In this document: in pieces, positions 10,822 through 22,941 of the stretch
Layout of the letters: each line of letters starts with the position of its first letter
Position numbering within the stretch: the first letter of the stretch is position 1
From: Trichosphaerium sp. ATCC 40318
Lineage: Eukaryota > Discosea > Flabellinia > Trichosidae
DNA length: 64,000 nt
NCBI GenBank assembly: GCA_038496445.1
Contig: JALMLS010000342.1
Coordinates: 124,001 to 188,000 of the forward strand
Direction: 5' to 3'
The notes under the pieces: generated by a model
What the model was told of the DNA's origin: nothing
Databases searched by the model: none
The model's input: only the letters and a program-made list of their open reading frames with translations
Position numbers and translations under genes: made by a program

Positions 10822-13057
10822 ATGTGGCGCCGCGTTGACGTACAAGTATGTTTTTTTTAAGATGTAGCGTTCAAAGCTGGTTTTTAACAACAGTTGAAGG
10901 CTCCTTTGCCATCTCGACGTAATTGTCACTCTTCAACCTTCGTTGGGCGTAATTTTGTTCTATTTGGAGGTTTAGGTGAAGAAGAAAGGGCAAAATTCAA
11001 TGACTTGTGGGTATTGGATGTAGAAAGTGCGTGTATACAATTAAACATCACCTAAAACAGCGAAGGCAAAGTCCCGCATTGGGAAACAGTCCAAGTTGTA
11101 GGAGATGTACCTTCAAGGCGATATTGCAGTACATTAAGCACATTTGAAGACCAAGTGATACTTTTTGGAGGATTTGATGGTGATCGTATCAACCAAGTTC
11201 ACGTTTTCGATTTTGGCACGTGAAAAAAGAGCCACTGGCTTTCATTACAAGACATAAAAATAATACAAGTATTAGAGTCAGCTCGTTGGAGGTTTTGCGC
11301 AACAAGTGGGGAAATACCCGAAAAAAGAAGTCACCACACAGCATCTCTTGTTGGGAACAGGTAACCAACCTGGTTTAAAAAAGTGTTGTTTTTTAGATTA
11401 CTTACTTGTGTTTGGTTTTGTTTTAGGTTCATTGTATTTGGAGGACACTCTGCTGAAGGTAGACGGTTGAATGACTTGCATGTTTTAAACTTGAGCACAA
11501 TGACATGGTCACAACCACGATGTAAAGGAGAGGTAACCATATTTTTTTCATCACCATGTGGGAATATACACCTAAGTAAATTTAGGGACCTTCACCACGT
11601 CTTGGACATATTTCAGCTGTTCTAAATGATAATGTACTTGTTGTGTTTGGTGGATACGGTGGCCCTGATGGTCATGAAAAATTTAACGACCTGTATCTTC
11701 TACATTTTGGTAAGCTTCGTGGTTATTTACTACGAGTACTCACTACTGGTTTTTAGAAGACTTGTCGTGGACAAAGCCTATAATAACTGGAAATCCTCCC
11801 AAGTGTGTATATGCTCATTGCGCTGCAGCTGTAGATGATAAGCTTATTGTGTTTGGTGGTGACGATGGTATTACACAAAAGAGACTGAGTGACAGCGTCT
11901 TTATTTTCGATATGGGTACTTTAGCCATCTTTTGAGCTGGTTAACACATGTTAGCCAAAATGCGTTGGACGAAGGTAAGAGTGACAGGCGATGTTCCTCC
12001 TTCGCGTTCACACTTCTCATGTGGAGTACACAATGGCAAAATGTTTGTATTTGGAGGAAGTGCATCACAGATAAACACAAAGCACAACGACATGTACTAT
12101 TTGGACTTGAGTATGTTTATTTTTTTTTGGTTTTCTTGAACACGTGATTCTTCACTCCATTTTTTGTGTTGGTTCTCATAGTTTGTTTTCTAGACTCTAT
12201 TGATGCTCTTAAAATTGTTTCTTTCAAAGAAGCACAGTGTTATATTGAGGAGACTATGGCGAGTATCGACACAGAAATGAAGTCATTTCAAACAGATTCA
12301 AAAAGTAAGCGATTGAGTATGTTCTTATTTTTGGTTTTTGTATCACTTCGAGAACAAACTGTGACTTACCAAAATTAGCCAAGAGAAAACTTTATGCGAG
12401 TAAGACTGCACCTATAGTAGGACGTGTAGATTCTGCGATGGAAAAGATGAAACAACAACTATTAAAGCTACTTGAAGAGAAAGAAACCTTTCTACAATAT
12501 AAAGAAGAACAAGAAAATATTTTACATCAAGAGAGAGAGAAACTACGTAAAGAATCAGCAATTGTTACATCTGTAGTAAAAACACAATCAGGTACAACAC
12601 ATACTTTGGACAAAATACAAAGTTGATTTCTTTTCAAAAAGGTCAAGTCAAGCTTAATGTTGGAGGGCACTTGTTCGGTACCTCACTTGGTACATTGACT
12701 AAGGACTCCAACTCAATGTTGGGCGCGATGTTTTCTGGTCGCTATAAGCTTAAACCAGACGCTGATGGGTCCTATTTCATAGGTACATTGACTTACGGCA
12801 GTTTTTCTAAAAAGAAAATAGTTGACAAAATAATTTTAGATCGTGATGGAACACATTTTAGATATATTCTTAATTACCTCAGAGACAGTGTCGTTTATCT
12901 TCCTCCAAATAAAACTGTACATCTTGAAGTACTAAATGAAGCTCAATACTACCAGGTAGAGAGATACCACATGATGAAACACACGTTGACCTTTCTTATT
13001 ATTTAGATAAAAGGTCTTCAAGAATTTTTAAAGATTGCTCTCAAAGACCTCGATTAA
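10822..13057 (+). CDS. Kelch-repeat, coiled-coil, BTB (KCTD/T1-type) protein
   Basis: The gene starts MWRRVDLKAPLPSRR (first intron GTACAAG...CAG) and encodes at least five Kelch blades with the usual pattern: VLFGGLGEEERAKFNDLWVL, VILFGGFDGDRINQVHVFD, IVFGGHSAEGRRLNDLHVL, VVFGGYGGPDGHEKFNDL and MFVFGGSASQINTKHNDMY. A coiled coil follows (MEKMKQQLLKLLEEKETFLQ). The C-terminus is a BTB domain of the potassium-channel tetramerisation class: VKLNVGGHLFGTSLGTLTKD, MLGAMFSGRYKLKPDADG, IILDRDGTHFRYILNYLRD. Kelch plus this BTB class usually acts as a substrate adaptor for cullin-3 ligases, or as a scaffold; which applies here is inference. The BTB-last order is the reverse of animal KLHL proteins. 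The stop is TAA at 13055-13057 after IALKDLD, but the same frame stays open beyond it. Confidence 0.8.
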
Positions 13058-13330
13058 GTACCACTGAAAAAGAAATCAAACCTTGAGGAGCAAGCAAGTG
13101 TAAACAATGATATTAGTGTCACACCAAAAGAAAGGTGGCCAGTAAATTTAATGTACAAAGTTGGTCTGTTTAATTCACTTAAAGAAACAAAAGCTCTTTT
13201 AAACGTAAGTCTTTTCGATATTGTCCAAATGTTCTTGCATCTGTGCAACTTGTTGATACCTAAAAAGTCACTAAACAAGTGTGCCGGCGTAATTATCACT
13301 AAGCAACAACGAACCTATAGTGCGGAATAA
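13058..13330 (+). other. Open frame continuing in phase past the Kelch-BTB stop
   Basis: Immediately after the TAA of the Kelch-BTB gene the same frame stays open for 90 codons, to a TAA at 13328-13330. Its first two thirds look protein-like (LKKKSNLEEQASVNND, RWPVNLMYKVGLFN, SLKETKALL). A GTAAG at about 13204 could be an intron donor. No ATG lies near its beginning. It may be a readthrough extension, an exon reached by splicing that skips the stop, or the remains of a former longer C-terminus. No known domain. Confidence 0.3.
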
Positions 13331-13461
13331 CAGGGTGATTTAATAGCCACCTGTAAGACGATACTGTATTTTCCCATTGTCTTCTTGCATTGTGCCTATT
13401 TTTAAAACACTCAATTAGTTTACAACACGTGTTTTTGGACAGAAAAATAAGCTATATATAC
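13331..13461. other. Convergent 3' region
   Basis: Short AT-rich gap between the 3' ends of a plus-strand and a minus-strand gene. A CACGTG lies near 13428. Nothing else seen. Confidence 0.4.
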
Positions 13462-15145
13462 TTACCCTGACATTGAGGACCTAAAATCACTATCAACGAC
13501 ACATGGAGTGTCTTTTCCTTCTTGTATGTACGAAAACAAAAACATCTTATCAGATGTATCAATTTTAGCATTTTGGAACTTTGCAGGTTCAACAGCATCC
13601 TCTATTGTTTCAGCGTAGTCCGGAACCACATCAGGAAGTGGTAAATCTTCCATGCCACCGTCCTTGAGTAAAAATATAAGACTATAAACTATACACATTG
13701 CACGTGATAAAAGACAGAAATAAATTTCGAGAAAAACTAAAAAGTACCTTAAGAAGTGAACCCCAACCTGTACTAATTGTATAGCCTTTTTTGGCAGGTT
13801 CGGGTTTTTCTGTCTCTATGCTTTCTAGCAAAATTAATTAAGGTTATCACGTGTTTAATAATAGTATGTACCTTGAACCTTTTTACGAGGTTCATACTCA
13901 TCTTCTTGTTCACGATATGGTACATAATTACTAGCATTAGATTTATCATAACGCTCAACTTGGAATTCTTGTTCTTCTACTTCTTCAGGCCATATTCCTT
14001 CTTCTTCTTGACGCTGTAACTCAAGCTCACGTTCTTTATCACGTTTTTCCCTTTCTTTTCTCTGCTTGTCAAGGTCCTCCTCAAAAGCTAAAACCCAATT
14101 AGCACTTCCAAATGTAAAGGAACATTGTTCTTCAGCAGTACCTTCTTTAAACTTGTTATCCAATTGAAAACGTGGATCAACACCAATCCTATCTTGGAAT
14201 TGTTTAACTTTATAACCAGCCTCTCCTTTGTGTAGTTCTTTCACCTAATCCGAAAAAAATGTCAAAAATAAACACACTCTATCAACAAATGTCACCTTCA
14301 TTACTATCTCTCCACCTTCGCTGTCACTGTCTCCTTTTAGCCAATCACGTACTACATTTTCTTCCTATTCGAACGTGAGACTTGAGGCTTTTTATAAGTC
14401 AGAACATGTAACATACGTCTTCGTTGGTATCGAATAACATTTCACCCTTTACAGCCTCTTCCTGATTTGTTTGCTCCTCTTCTTCTTCGCTCTCATCATC
14501 TGAATCAAAGGTAACGTGCTTAGGCTTGCCACGACCTTTCATTTTTCTTGACACGGTAGGGAAATCTGACTTTGTTTGTCTTCGCTCCATGGCCAATATA
14601 CGCCTTTCTTCGGCCTGGAATGTCATGTGTCAATTATTTTTCTGAAAAAAAGAAAAAAGGTATTTCTCACTTCGTTGGCAAATTTTCTCTTCACTTTTAG
14701 CCTACGTCGTCTCTCGCGTTTGCGTTCGTTCTGTGCCTCGATTTCTGCAAGCTCTTCTGGTGTTTTCTCAACATAAACTTTTTTTTCTGTTTTTTCGACT
14801 GTTTCATCCATTATTGTGTCGCCATTGGCGTCGTCATGCGATTCTTCACCATTTGGGTGCGTATTTTTTTGCTTCTTTTTCTTGGGCTTTTCGTCATCGC
14901 TGATACCCTCGGCTTTGCGTTTTAAAGACTTTTCGGCGCTGTAGGCGGTTATTGGCGAGCGATTTAGTACTTCACATACGCTTTCTCTTCCTGAAGCTGT
15001 AACCTGATTTCTCGCTTTTTTGCCTTTGCTTCCTTATGCTTCTTCTTCTTACGCTTGCTATTTAGACATTGTAAGCATTTTTTATTGTAAATCACTTTAT
15101 AGCGTACCCTCTCTTTTTCTTAGTCGGCTTACCGACACTTGACAT
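13462..15145 (-). CDS. Nucleolar protein 8 (NOL8/Nop8)-like, Lys/Glu-rich
   Basis: About 450 residues, highly charged. It starts MSSVGKPTKKKRG, runs through lysine-rich blocks (SKRKKKKHKEAKAKKRE in the second exon) and acidic/basic repeats, then EERRILAMERRQTKSD, KPKHVTFDSDDESEEEEE, FQDRIGVDPRFQLDNKF, FTFGSANWVLAFEEDL and an acidic C-terminus. The order of an 'RLAALEERQ-like' helix, a 'KHVxFDSDDESE' acidic switch and a 'GVDPRFxLDxxF' motif matches the C-terminal half of NOL8, a ribosome-biogenesis factor. The animal RRM at the N-terminus is absent. The family call rests on short motifs read by eye, so it is tentative. Introns include GTACG and GTATG donors. The start is the first ATG in frame. 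Confidence 0.5.
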
Positions 15146-15503
15146 GCTTTTTACTTGCCTGTCAGGTTTTTGATCTAAAACAGGTTGACCTATGAAGAAT
15201 GATTGTATACTACCTCCAAGTACAATAAAATGCGTCGTTACGCATTAAAATGGAACCAAATCCCTCGCTCTTCAAGAATCATGATCTTATGCAATTCTAA
15301 AAGCCGTTTTTTCTTATCACAAGTTCACTGTATGCAAACTTCTATTTAGTTGGTATTCTATGGACTATTTAACATACATACGAGTAACAGTTTTGGTCAT
15401 TTAGGCAGGCAATTATGTTGCGACAAGTTTCGTGTGAACCGAAAATAAAAAGGCGTGATTACCACCAGTTCAGTAGCTCCGCTTGCCTACTATAAGTTTT
15501 GAA
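15146..15503. other. Divergent promoter region
   Basis: Separates the NOL8-like gene (minus) from the F0-repeat gene (plus). No coding sequence or repeat seen; presumably holds both promoters. Confidence 0.4.
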
Positions 15504-18500
15504 ATGTCAAGCGATGGTGGCGTAACCATTGCGCAGCTACACGAACGCCTTAATAGTATAGACGCAGGTAAACACAGCAAATTAACTTCAACAGCTGTAA
15601 AAAATACAACAGAGGCGACAGACACAACTAAAAGGAGAAGGAAGAATTCACGTGCTTATAAGCGAATAAAGCAAAAGAAAGGAAGAAAGAATGAATCAAA
15701 TGGTACCCCAAAGGCTCGTGGATCTGGAAAAAGAAATACGAGCACTAAAGAGAACAGTACCCCTCAAAAGACCGAAAACAATGAATCAGTAGTACCAAAT
15801 GGTGATTATAAACAACCAAAGCCAAAAGTATTAGTATCTAGTAAATCAAACGGTATTAAATCAGTCCAGAAACGTACTCCTAGTTCAAGCTCTAATGATG
15901 AACGTATGAGGTACATAAACTACTACCACTAAAATGTGTGTTTGTATAATCATCACTTTATACTCAAACACGTTTATTTATACATTAGAAAATAACCAGT
16001 TTAGCTAAAAAGCACGTTTTAATCAAAAAAAAAAAAATCAAAAAAGGGTGATTGTATTTTTAGTTTTCTTTTTTGGTAATAAGAGTCTCGCTCACCGCTT
16101 TCAGTTTTTTTTGGTTAACTTTACTTACCTTGTTATTTTATTTATTCTTTTTTACTTTATTCTAACCTTGCGCTCAATCACGTGACTAACAATCACCACG
16201 TGACTTTGCTTTGAAAATAACACTAATGAGGTTTTTTTAGTAGCGATCAAGATGAAATATCAATGAATGGTTCAGAGGCTTCTGGAGACTATACAATGGA
16301 AGAATTTGATGCGTTTATCGAATTATATAAAAAGTATGGGTCGCTTATTGGTGAAAATCCAAGTAAAATAGCCGAAACTATTTTCTCGAAAGGAAAGGAG
16401 TTGACAACTGCAGCAACGATTTCGATGGAAGGCGCTTTTATGAGGTTTGATTTTTTTTAAGGCTTTTATTCCTGTTGACAGCTACGAACGTTATTGAGTG
16501 TATGCTAATACACTATTAAATTTTAGATCACTATCCATGCGTCCAGATCAAGAGGAAGAACCAGAACCTGAGAAAGCTGAACCACAAACAAGTGCACGTG
16601 CAAAGATTTATGCTCTTTATTTTTTCTTTGCAAAAGCGTTTGTTTCAATTGGTTAACGTTGTATCCTTATTATTCTGTTAGCCCCCGGTTGTTGCAGTGA
16701 CACCGCCATCCACAGAATCCAGTACACCTAAGCCAAAACGAGAGTTGGCTGGATCGTTAAGGTCAAGCTCATCAAGGCCAAAAAAACAAAGAAAGAAACC
16801 ATCATTGGGTACTTACAATAACCTAATTAAATTAAACAGCCGTTTGACACGCTTAGCGAGTTTAATTGCTAGAGAAGAAGAATCAGGAGGTCGAGAAGGT
16901 TTAATTGAGTCTGAGGAATCTGAATCTACAGCTTCAGTAGAAATTTTAGATGCAGACAAATCACGTACTTTTTACTTTAATAACCTGCATAAACTCATTG
17001 ATATTGGAACACCCGTAAGAAATGGTACTACTTCCCGTGATCGACACGAGCACTAACACAGTGGATTTCTTTTGTAGCGGAAGATATTGTTGAATATGTA
17101 GATACAGCCACTTTATTGGAGAGAGTGGATACAGTTGTGGAGAAGCCAATGACGAATAATAAATTTAAACAAATGAAAAAAATATGTGAAGAGATATGGA
17201 GACCAAACCCTTATGAGACGTTTATAAAGGTAACAACTGATAGTCTTTATTTTTTTCATAGTATTTATTACCTTTAATTTTTATCAGACATTGCGTCAAA
17301 AAGCGGCTAACAACCGACCTCAATATGTATTCTTGGTAATGGACTTTTCAGATCAAATTTTTTCAAGCAAAATTAGTAATGTCAGGTAACGTTAAATTCG
17401 TAAAACCATTGATATCATGTCACGTGACAACTAAAAAATTTTTTTAAAGGCGGAGGTTGAGGCTGTTACAAAAACTACGCGTTACTCATGTCATAGAGCG
17501 CGTATCAAAAAACCTACCAATAAGTGACGTACGTTGATTATTGTTTTTGTAAGAAAATATTAGGTGTTAACTTTCAATTTAAGCATAAGTACCTCGCATT
17601 GTATGTACCATCTACAGGGATATGGCTCGAATCAGAACGTACACTCGACTCTTATTTATTAGCAAGCGAGGTAATAATCCACAACACAGGCCTTTTGTGT
17701 TAACACTTTGTTTTTTGCGTCTCAGACGAGAGTTGTTCTTAGACAAAAGCCTCAAACTGTTGCCAAGGAATGCGTTGAAGTATATGTAGCGGGACAGCAT
17801 TTCCCTCAATTTATTGAGTTCTCACCACATACAACATCGCGTGGTATAATACAAGCATTGGTCAAGGAAAAAGTTGCTAACCCAGAGGATTATGGTCTTT
17901 ATTTCAATAATTCACAAAAGTGGCTTGATCCAGATATGACTCTTTATGCTTATGGTATCAAGCATCAGGTATAAAAGACACATCCAAAAAAGAGCTCGAT
18001 CATATCTTCTAATGCGTAATAGGAATTTTTGGAGTTCAAGCCAGCAGAACAAAACGTAGACATGGAAGACTCAAGTGAGTTAAAATTAAGCTCTTTTTTT
18101 TCTTTTTACCTATTTGAGTTGGGTATTTTCTGGAATTTTTTGAAGTATTTGTTGACTGATTGACAGATGCACGATTGATGGAGCGTTATGAAGTAAAGTC
18201 GTTCTATATTAAAATACGTGGTATTGAGCAGCAATCTGTTATCACATTACAAATAAATCAACTCACTCGTGTCTGGGAGCTCATTAAAAAAGCACATGCA
18301 AAAATCAATCCTTCAAGTTTTAGAAATCAGTATGGTACGAAGAAAGAAAAGACCACGTGAAAAAATCTTACCTGTGACTTATTAAACTGAAACATCCTTG
18401 CAGGTATCTGTAAGATGACAAACGGCGAAGAGAATTATTTAGATGAAAGTGCACCTTTAGGTTATTACAAGCTCGAACCATTGGTAAGTAGTCAAAAAAT

Positions 18501-19644
18501 CTTAAGACCATGATGAGTAAAAGAGCGTTTATATTAACCTATCACGTGATAGGAAGTTGTATTTTTTAAACAAAAGCCAGAACATATCTCTAGAGAAAAT
18601 GTTACTTCTTTTGACACAAGACCAGTAACACCAAAGAAGAGACCACGTAGAAGCCACTCAGTAGATGCCAAACTAGCAAAAAAAGCAAGGTAGAAAAAAA
18701 AAATTATATCATCGATTCACTCTAACTTAGGCGTCGCAATGTGAGTCGTAGTGTCATTTTAACTAAACCTATATCTATATCTAAGAAACAAAGCCGAAGA
18801 GAAATGCGTGTAAGTCGTATCAACTGAGAAAAATATAAAAGTGTAACAACATTCTGTTTAGATGGAAGAGGATAAGAAATCAATGACATCTCCACCTGTA
18901 GGATCTAAAAAAGAATTGTACAAAGAAGGTCCAAAATCTAAAAAGATGCACCGCAGATCCAGCTCTACGCCTGGTGGTCGTGTTACAAGGTCAAAGAGTA
19001 GCAATCCTGCTCTTGGCGGTAAAACAATTACTCACTCCGCTGACTTCACTGGCGCTCAAAGTCCTAGAAGACGGCGATCAGTATGCGACTATTTGCCTTT
19101 TTTTTATTCTAAACGTTTTTTGTGTTAGAAGCCACGTGAAGTCAAGAAACAATTTTTTAAAGTATTCGTACCTGCATTGAAAGTAACGAAAGTAATGAAG
19201 TTTAAAATAGTAAGCAAGCAGCACGATATAATGCGAAGGTGCGTAAATTACTCACAAAATGACCTTTTTGACTGATTGAGGTTTTTTTTCAGAGTCCCAG
19301 CTTTACAGGACTATGATGCGCATGAAATATTCTTCCCTACAGTTCATGGAGGAACTGTGATGGGTCGTAAATGCACATTAGGTACGACATTAGAAGCTAT
19401 ACTTTCTCAAAAGATTCTTAAATATTTTTATAGCTTGTTACTATGGTGATGGCCGTGAAGACTTACGATCGAATGTACGTTATCACATTTCTTTTGATTT
19501 ATATAATTATAGCGTTATTAAACTCTTTGGGTGTAGGACATGATCATCATACGACGAAAAAGTACAAAAAAGTCAGGGATAGGTTCCATAGGATCTTTCT
19601 CGAAAAAGAGTAGAAAAAAAAGCCTTAAAAAGACGAAGGTATAA
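15504..19644 (+). CDS. Large protein with tandem talin-F0-like ubiquitin-fold domains
   Basis: Long gene with about fifteen introns. The N-terminal 300 residues are serine/lysine-rich and low in complexity (KRRRKNSRAYKRIKQKKGRK, SSSRPKKQRKKPS), with one folded-looking helical part (EEFDAFIELYKKYGSLIGEN). A region around 16.9-17.5 kb (TFYFNNLHKLIDIG, ICEEIWRPNPYETFIKTL) is unrecognised. From 17.5 kb come repeated ubiquitin-like modules resembling the F0 domain of talin: YLALYVPSTGIWLESERTLD with SYLLASETRVVLRQKP, then GIIQALVKEKVANPEDYGLY with KWLDPDMTLYAYGI, then SFYIKIRGIEQQSVITLQI, and a fourth beginning QFFKVFVPALKVTKVMKFKI. Basic serine-rich linkers separate the third and fourth. The pattern 'DYGLYxxxxxxWLxxxxTLxxY' is typical of F0. 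No FERM F1-F3, actin-binding or rod domain is seen. A role in Rap/Ras or membrane binding is inference. Confidence 0.65.
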
Positions 19645-21708
19645 AATAAATAAATATTTGCGTGTACATACAATCCACAAAAACAAAACAAAAAAAGAGG
19701 TGTATACAACGTTTGTACCTTATGGTAATTGTGAGATATTCTTATGGAAACCCTTTTTGATCAGAGCAATAAATATTTGTGTATTAGTTTCGTCTCAAAA
19801 CTTGTTTCTCCACATATCCTAACACGAAAACTGAACTTGGTAGGTATTCCACAGTGGATTCGAACGCACAGCTGTTGCTGTTGCTGATTGCTTCAAACTG
19901 AGTAACTGTAAACAAGCCTTACACGCATCGTGCTTGTGATACGCTGGAGTAATTTCAAGACAACTGCTAAACAAACATGCTTCCCGACATACTTGTATGT
20001 TGAAAATAAACAGAGCACTCTTGCGTAGTCGGAGCTGCAATTTGTTACGAAAAATACCTACGGCGCAGAAGAACAGTACAGAAATAAGTACAATCGAGAA
20101 GGGGAAATTGCGAGGTTGTGTTGGTTCAGCAGACGTCAGACTTTAAAGGAAATTTGGCATATTTTCAACTTTGTGTTTTCTGCACTTTTTTTGGGACTTT
20201 GATCAAATTCTTTAACTCTAGACGATTTATAAATCCTTCGGAATATTATAGTACCGAGTAGATTTCTGTATTTCAGTCAACCCAAAAAAAGACTAAAAAA
20301 TAGGAATTGCAACTTTCATTTTTGGATTGTCAGAAATATGACGATACAAAGTTGTTATCAATACTTGTATACGCACATACTAGCATACAGCAATACAAAA
20401 AAGCATGAAAAGGGTCTGTAATGAATATAAGAATAAAATATCGGGTGCTGTACCAAAAGAGCGAAATTCTGGACTTCAAAAAAATTTCACACTACAACAA
20501 AAATGCTAACTGAAAGTGCATTATTTTTAATCTTGTTCTATTCGCTGGTTTGCTAGCTCCTTTGGTAACAAATAGAAAAACGACAAGGAGCGAAAAGACG
20601 TGATTAAATTTATTATTTAAAACATTGGGCAGTAAAAAGATACCCTTTGTTGATGCCACTTACAGTTTATCACCAGTGAGTCTGAAAACTGGCATGCAAA
20701 AATAAAGTGTGTAGATTGTAACGGAACATGCAGGCATTTAACAACAACGCACGCAAACAGCGTTGTGTAGTGTCAAATGTGTTCTAAAATAAAGTAACGT
20801 ACTTGCTCATTAGATCCATCTGTAGACGTATTTCTCCTGTACTAATTATCTTTTCTACGCTGCAGAATGCTATTTATCACAATGTAGTAAATGTTGGTGG
20901 GTATTAAAGACTCTTTCCAAGTTTAGATATTAGGGAGCTTAAAATTACGCTTTTTAGCACGTGAATTAATCAACAGCGCTTATGAAGCGTTTTTAGTTTG
21001 GTATAAAAAACATATTTCTGAGTGACGAAAAAGTCAAAAAGCGAATTTTTTCCTGTTTGTCTTTACTTAAAGATGCCGTGTTCTAAACTTGGATCATGTT
21101 CTAAACTGAAAGTAAAGGTACAGATACGATAAACACTAGTGTTGCATACAACAAGAAAATCTCTCAGATTGGTAGTCTTCCAAAACAGGTTGGTTAGGAA
21201 AACGAACTTGTGAAAGAACAAGTTTAAAGATCAGCAAAAAAAAAACCTTGAGAAGCATTTTATCAGTTGCTGCGAAGGAACCATTTTATTAGGGAACTAA
21301 ATAGAAAAGTGAAAAATTATTTAGTTTTCTTACCAAAGTGCAACTTTAATCCATAATTAGAGGCACATATTCAGCACGACAACTCTTCTATTAGTTAACC
21401 AAGACATTAAAAGCGTAAGTTTATTTAAACTACACATACGAAGGAATAACGTCTGCAAAAAAACTACAGTACTTCAAAGTGTAGATTCCCTTTTTACTCA
21501 ATTCCAGCCCTACCAATGCGTAGTGCATAACGTTGACGATTCTATTTCACCCTTTGAGCCTACAAAAACTTGGCGTCGTTTCAAAAACTCAACAAAAAAA
21601 CTCTTTCAACTTTTTTATTAAAATCGCTTCTTTTATCAAGCACCACATTGTTAACAAAAACTTACTAGAGCTGCAACCTAACGTACACTAAATAATCAAA
21701 CAAGACAG
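19645..21708. other. 2-kb intergenic region, no gene recognised
   Basis: Longest gap in the window. AT-rich, with scattered short ORFs that lack splice partners or domain motifs (the longest is 73 codons on minus, 19819-20040). A tRNA B-box-like string occurs at about 19858-19868 but does not build a tRNA. No repeat shared with the rest of the window was noticed. It may hold the regulatory region of the WRKY gene downstream. Confidence 0.4.
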
Positions 21709-22486
21709 ATGCGAAGCTCTTTTGAATACCAAGCTAGAAACATGCGTATGCTGCAAGTTCGTGCTGAACTAAAGACAACTTGCGACGGTTGGAAGTGGCG
21801 TAACATTGGCAATCGCGTACTCAAAGCATCACAAAAGAAGCGCACATACTACCGTTGTGCTCTACGCTCTTGCCCAGCGAAGAAACACGTTCAACAAAAC
21901 TGCGAAAATAACACTTTTATGTGCGTCTACATGCTACTTTTTCTACCACATACGCCAGATACTGATATACTTTATCTTATAGAGACGTTTGCTACATTCA
22001 TGAGCATAATCACGCTAAACCAACTAAAAAAAAACCTTCAAAGAATACTACTAAGCTTATTGCAAAAGACAAGTGCGTAAAATCAAAATCCGAGAGCTAT
22101 GAAAGGTTTTGCTAATCTTGCGTAGATGGAAATTAGAGTCAAAGGTTTGCTGTTATAAGCCAACTCTACCTTCTATTGCTACTCTACTCAGCCAGGGTTT
22201 CTTAAAGCTATCTGCTGGCTCAACGCCTAATATGGTAATCGATTGTTGTCCTCAAAATACACATACCCAATACGGTTTCCTGCCACCGGTATCAAGACTA
22301 CTGCCAATGATTGCTGCAACGCAAAACCCTCACAGAGTTACAAATGATGAGAAAAACCGGTTCAGCCCAGTTATTTTATCATCACCTAGATACTACGTTT
22401 GGGGACAAGGATACACAAACTCTCCAAAGCAAAATACGCGAACAAAAAAGTATCTGTACTACAACAACAGAAATAAAAAAGAATAA
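21709..22486 (+). CDS. WRKY-type zinc-finger transcription factor with variant core
   Basis: Single WRKY domain near the N-terminus: CDGWKWRNIGNRVLKASQKK, then RTYYRCALRSCPAKKHVQQN, then across an intron IDVCYIHEHNHAKP. The zinc ligands fit C-x4-C-x23-H-x-H, the classic WRKY/GCM spacing. The core heptad reads WRNIGNR where plant WRKY factors have WRKYGQK, so tryptophan and arginine remain but the lysine-tyrosine pair is lost. The first intron (GTGCGT...TAG, about 21919-21999) restores the HNH motif. A second intron (GTGCGT...GCGTAG, about 22073-22126) joins LIAKDK to WKLESK and skips an in-frame TAA. The C-terminal part is rich in P, N, T and Q, like an activation region. WRKY genes outside plants are known from diplomonads, amoebae and some fungi. 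A nuclear DNA-binding role is well supported; targets are unknown. Confidence 0.8.
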
Positions 22487-22941
22487 CTGTACAATAATGC
22501 AAATCCTCTAATTTTGTGAATACCACTTTTACTTGCGTTGGCAAGTATGTACGAGTCAATGTGTCGTGACCATCCACAATGCAACGTTGACAATGGAGAA
22601 GTTTTGGTCTATTTGAATGACTGCTGTGACAATTTGGCTTTAAGTAGTAAGGGACTGCTGTGTTTTAGGCTGTACCACGTTGTAAACTAGGAGCATGGTT
22701 TAGTGGCTTGTATTACGCAACAATAAATTTGATTTCAAACTGTTGCATCTTTTTAAACTAGTTTTTCGAAGTTGCACCAAATCCTTTTTATAGTGGGACA
22801 TGTGAAAAAGAAAAATAACCTAAACTAATGATATCAATGCTGTTCGGGATGTTTTGCATGACCTTCTCTGTCACAACTTTAGGTTATGATAACCAGGTAC
22901 GAGGTAGTGATGGTTCAAGTGTCTTTTATTTGAAGGCTATA
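22487..22941. other. Convergent 3' intergenic region
   Basis: About 450 AT-rich bases between the WRKY gene (plus) and the phosphatase gene (minus). No coding potential or repeat recognised. Confidence 0.4.

Noticed and set aside
19850-19880. String like a tRNA B box (GTTCGAATCC) on the minus strand
   Set aside because: The flanking bases do not pair as a T-arm, no matching A box lies about 50 bases upstream, and no acceptor stem could be drawn.
22104-22124. Apparent 20-base intron in the WRKY gene
   Set aside because: A 54-base GTGCGT...TAG intron starting about 30 bases earlier explains the same frame change with normal signals.
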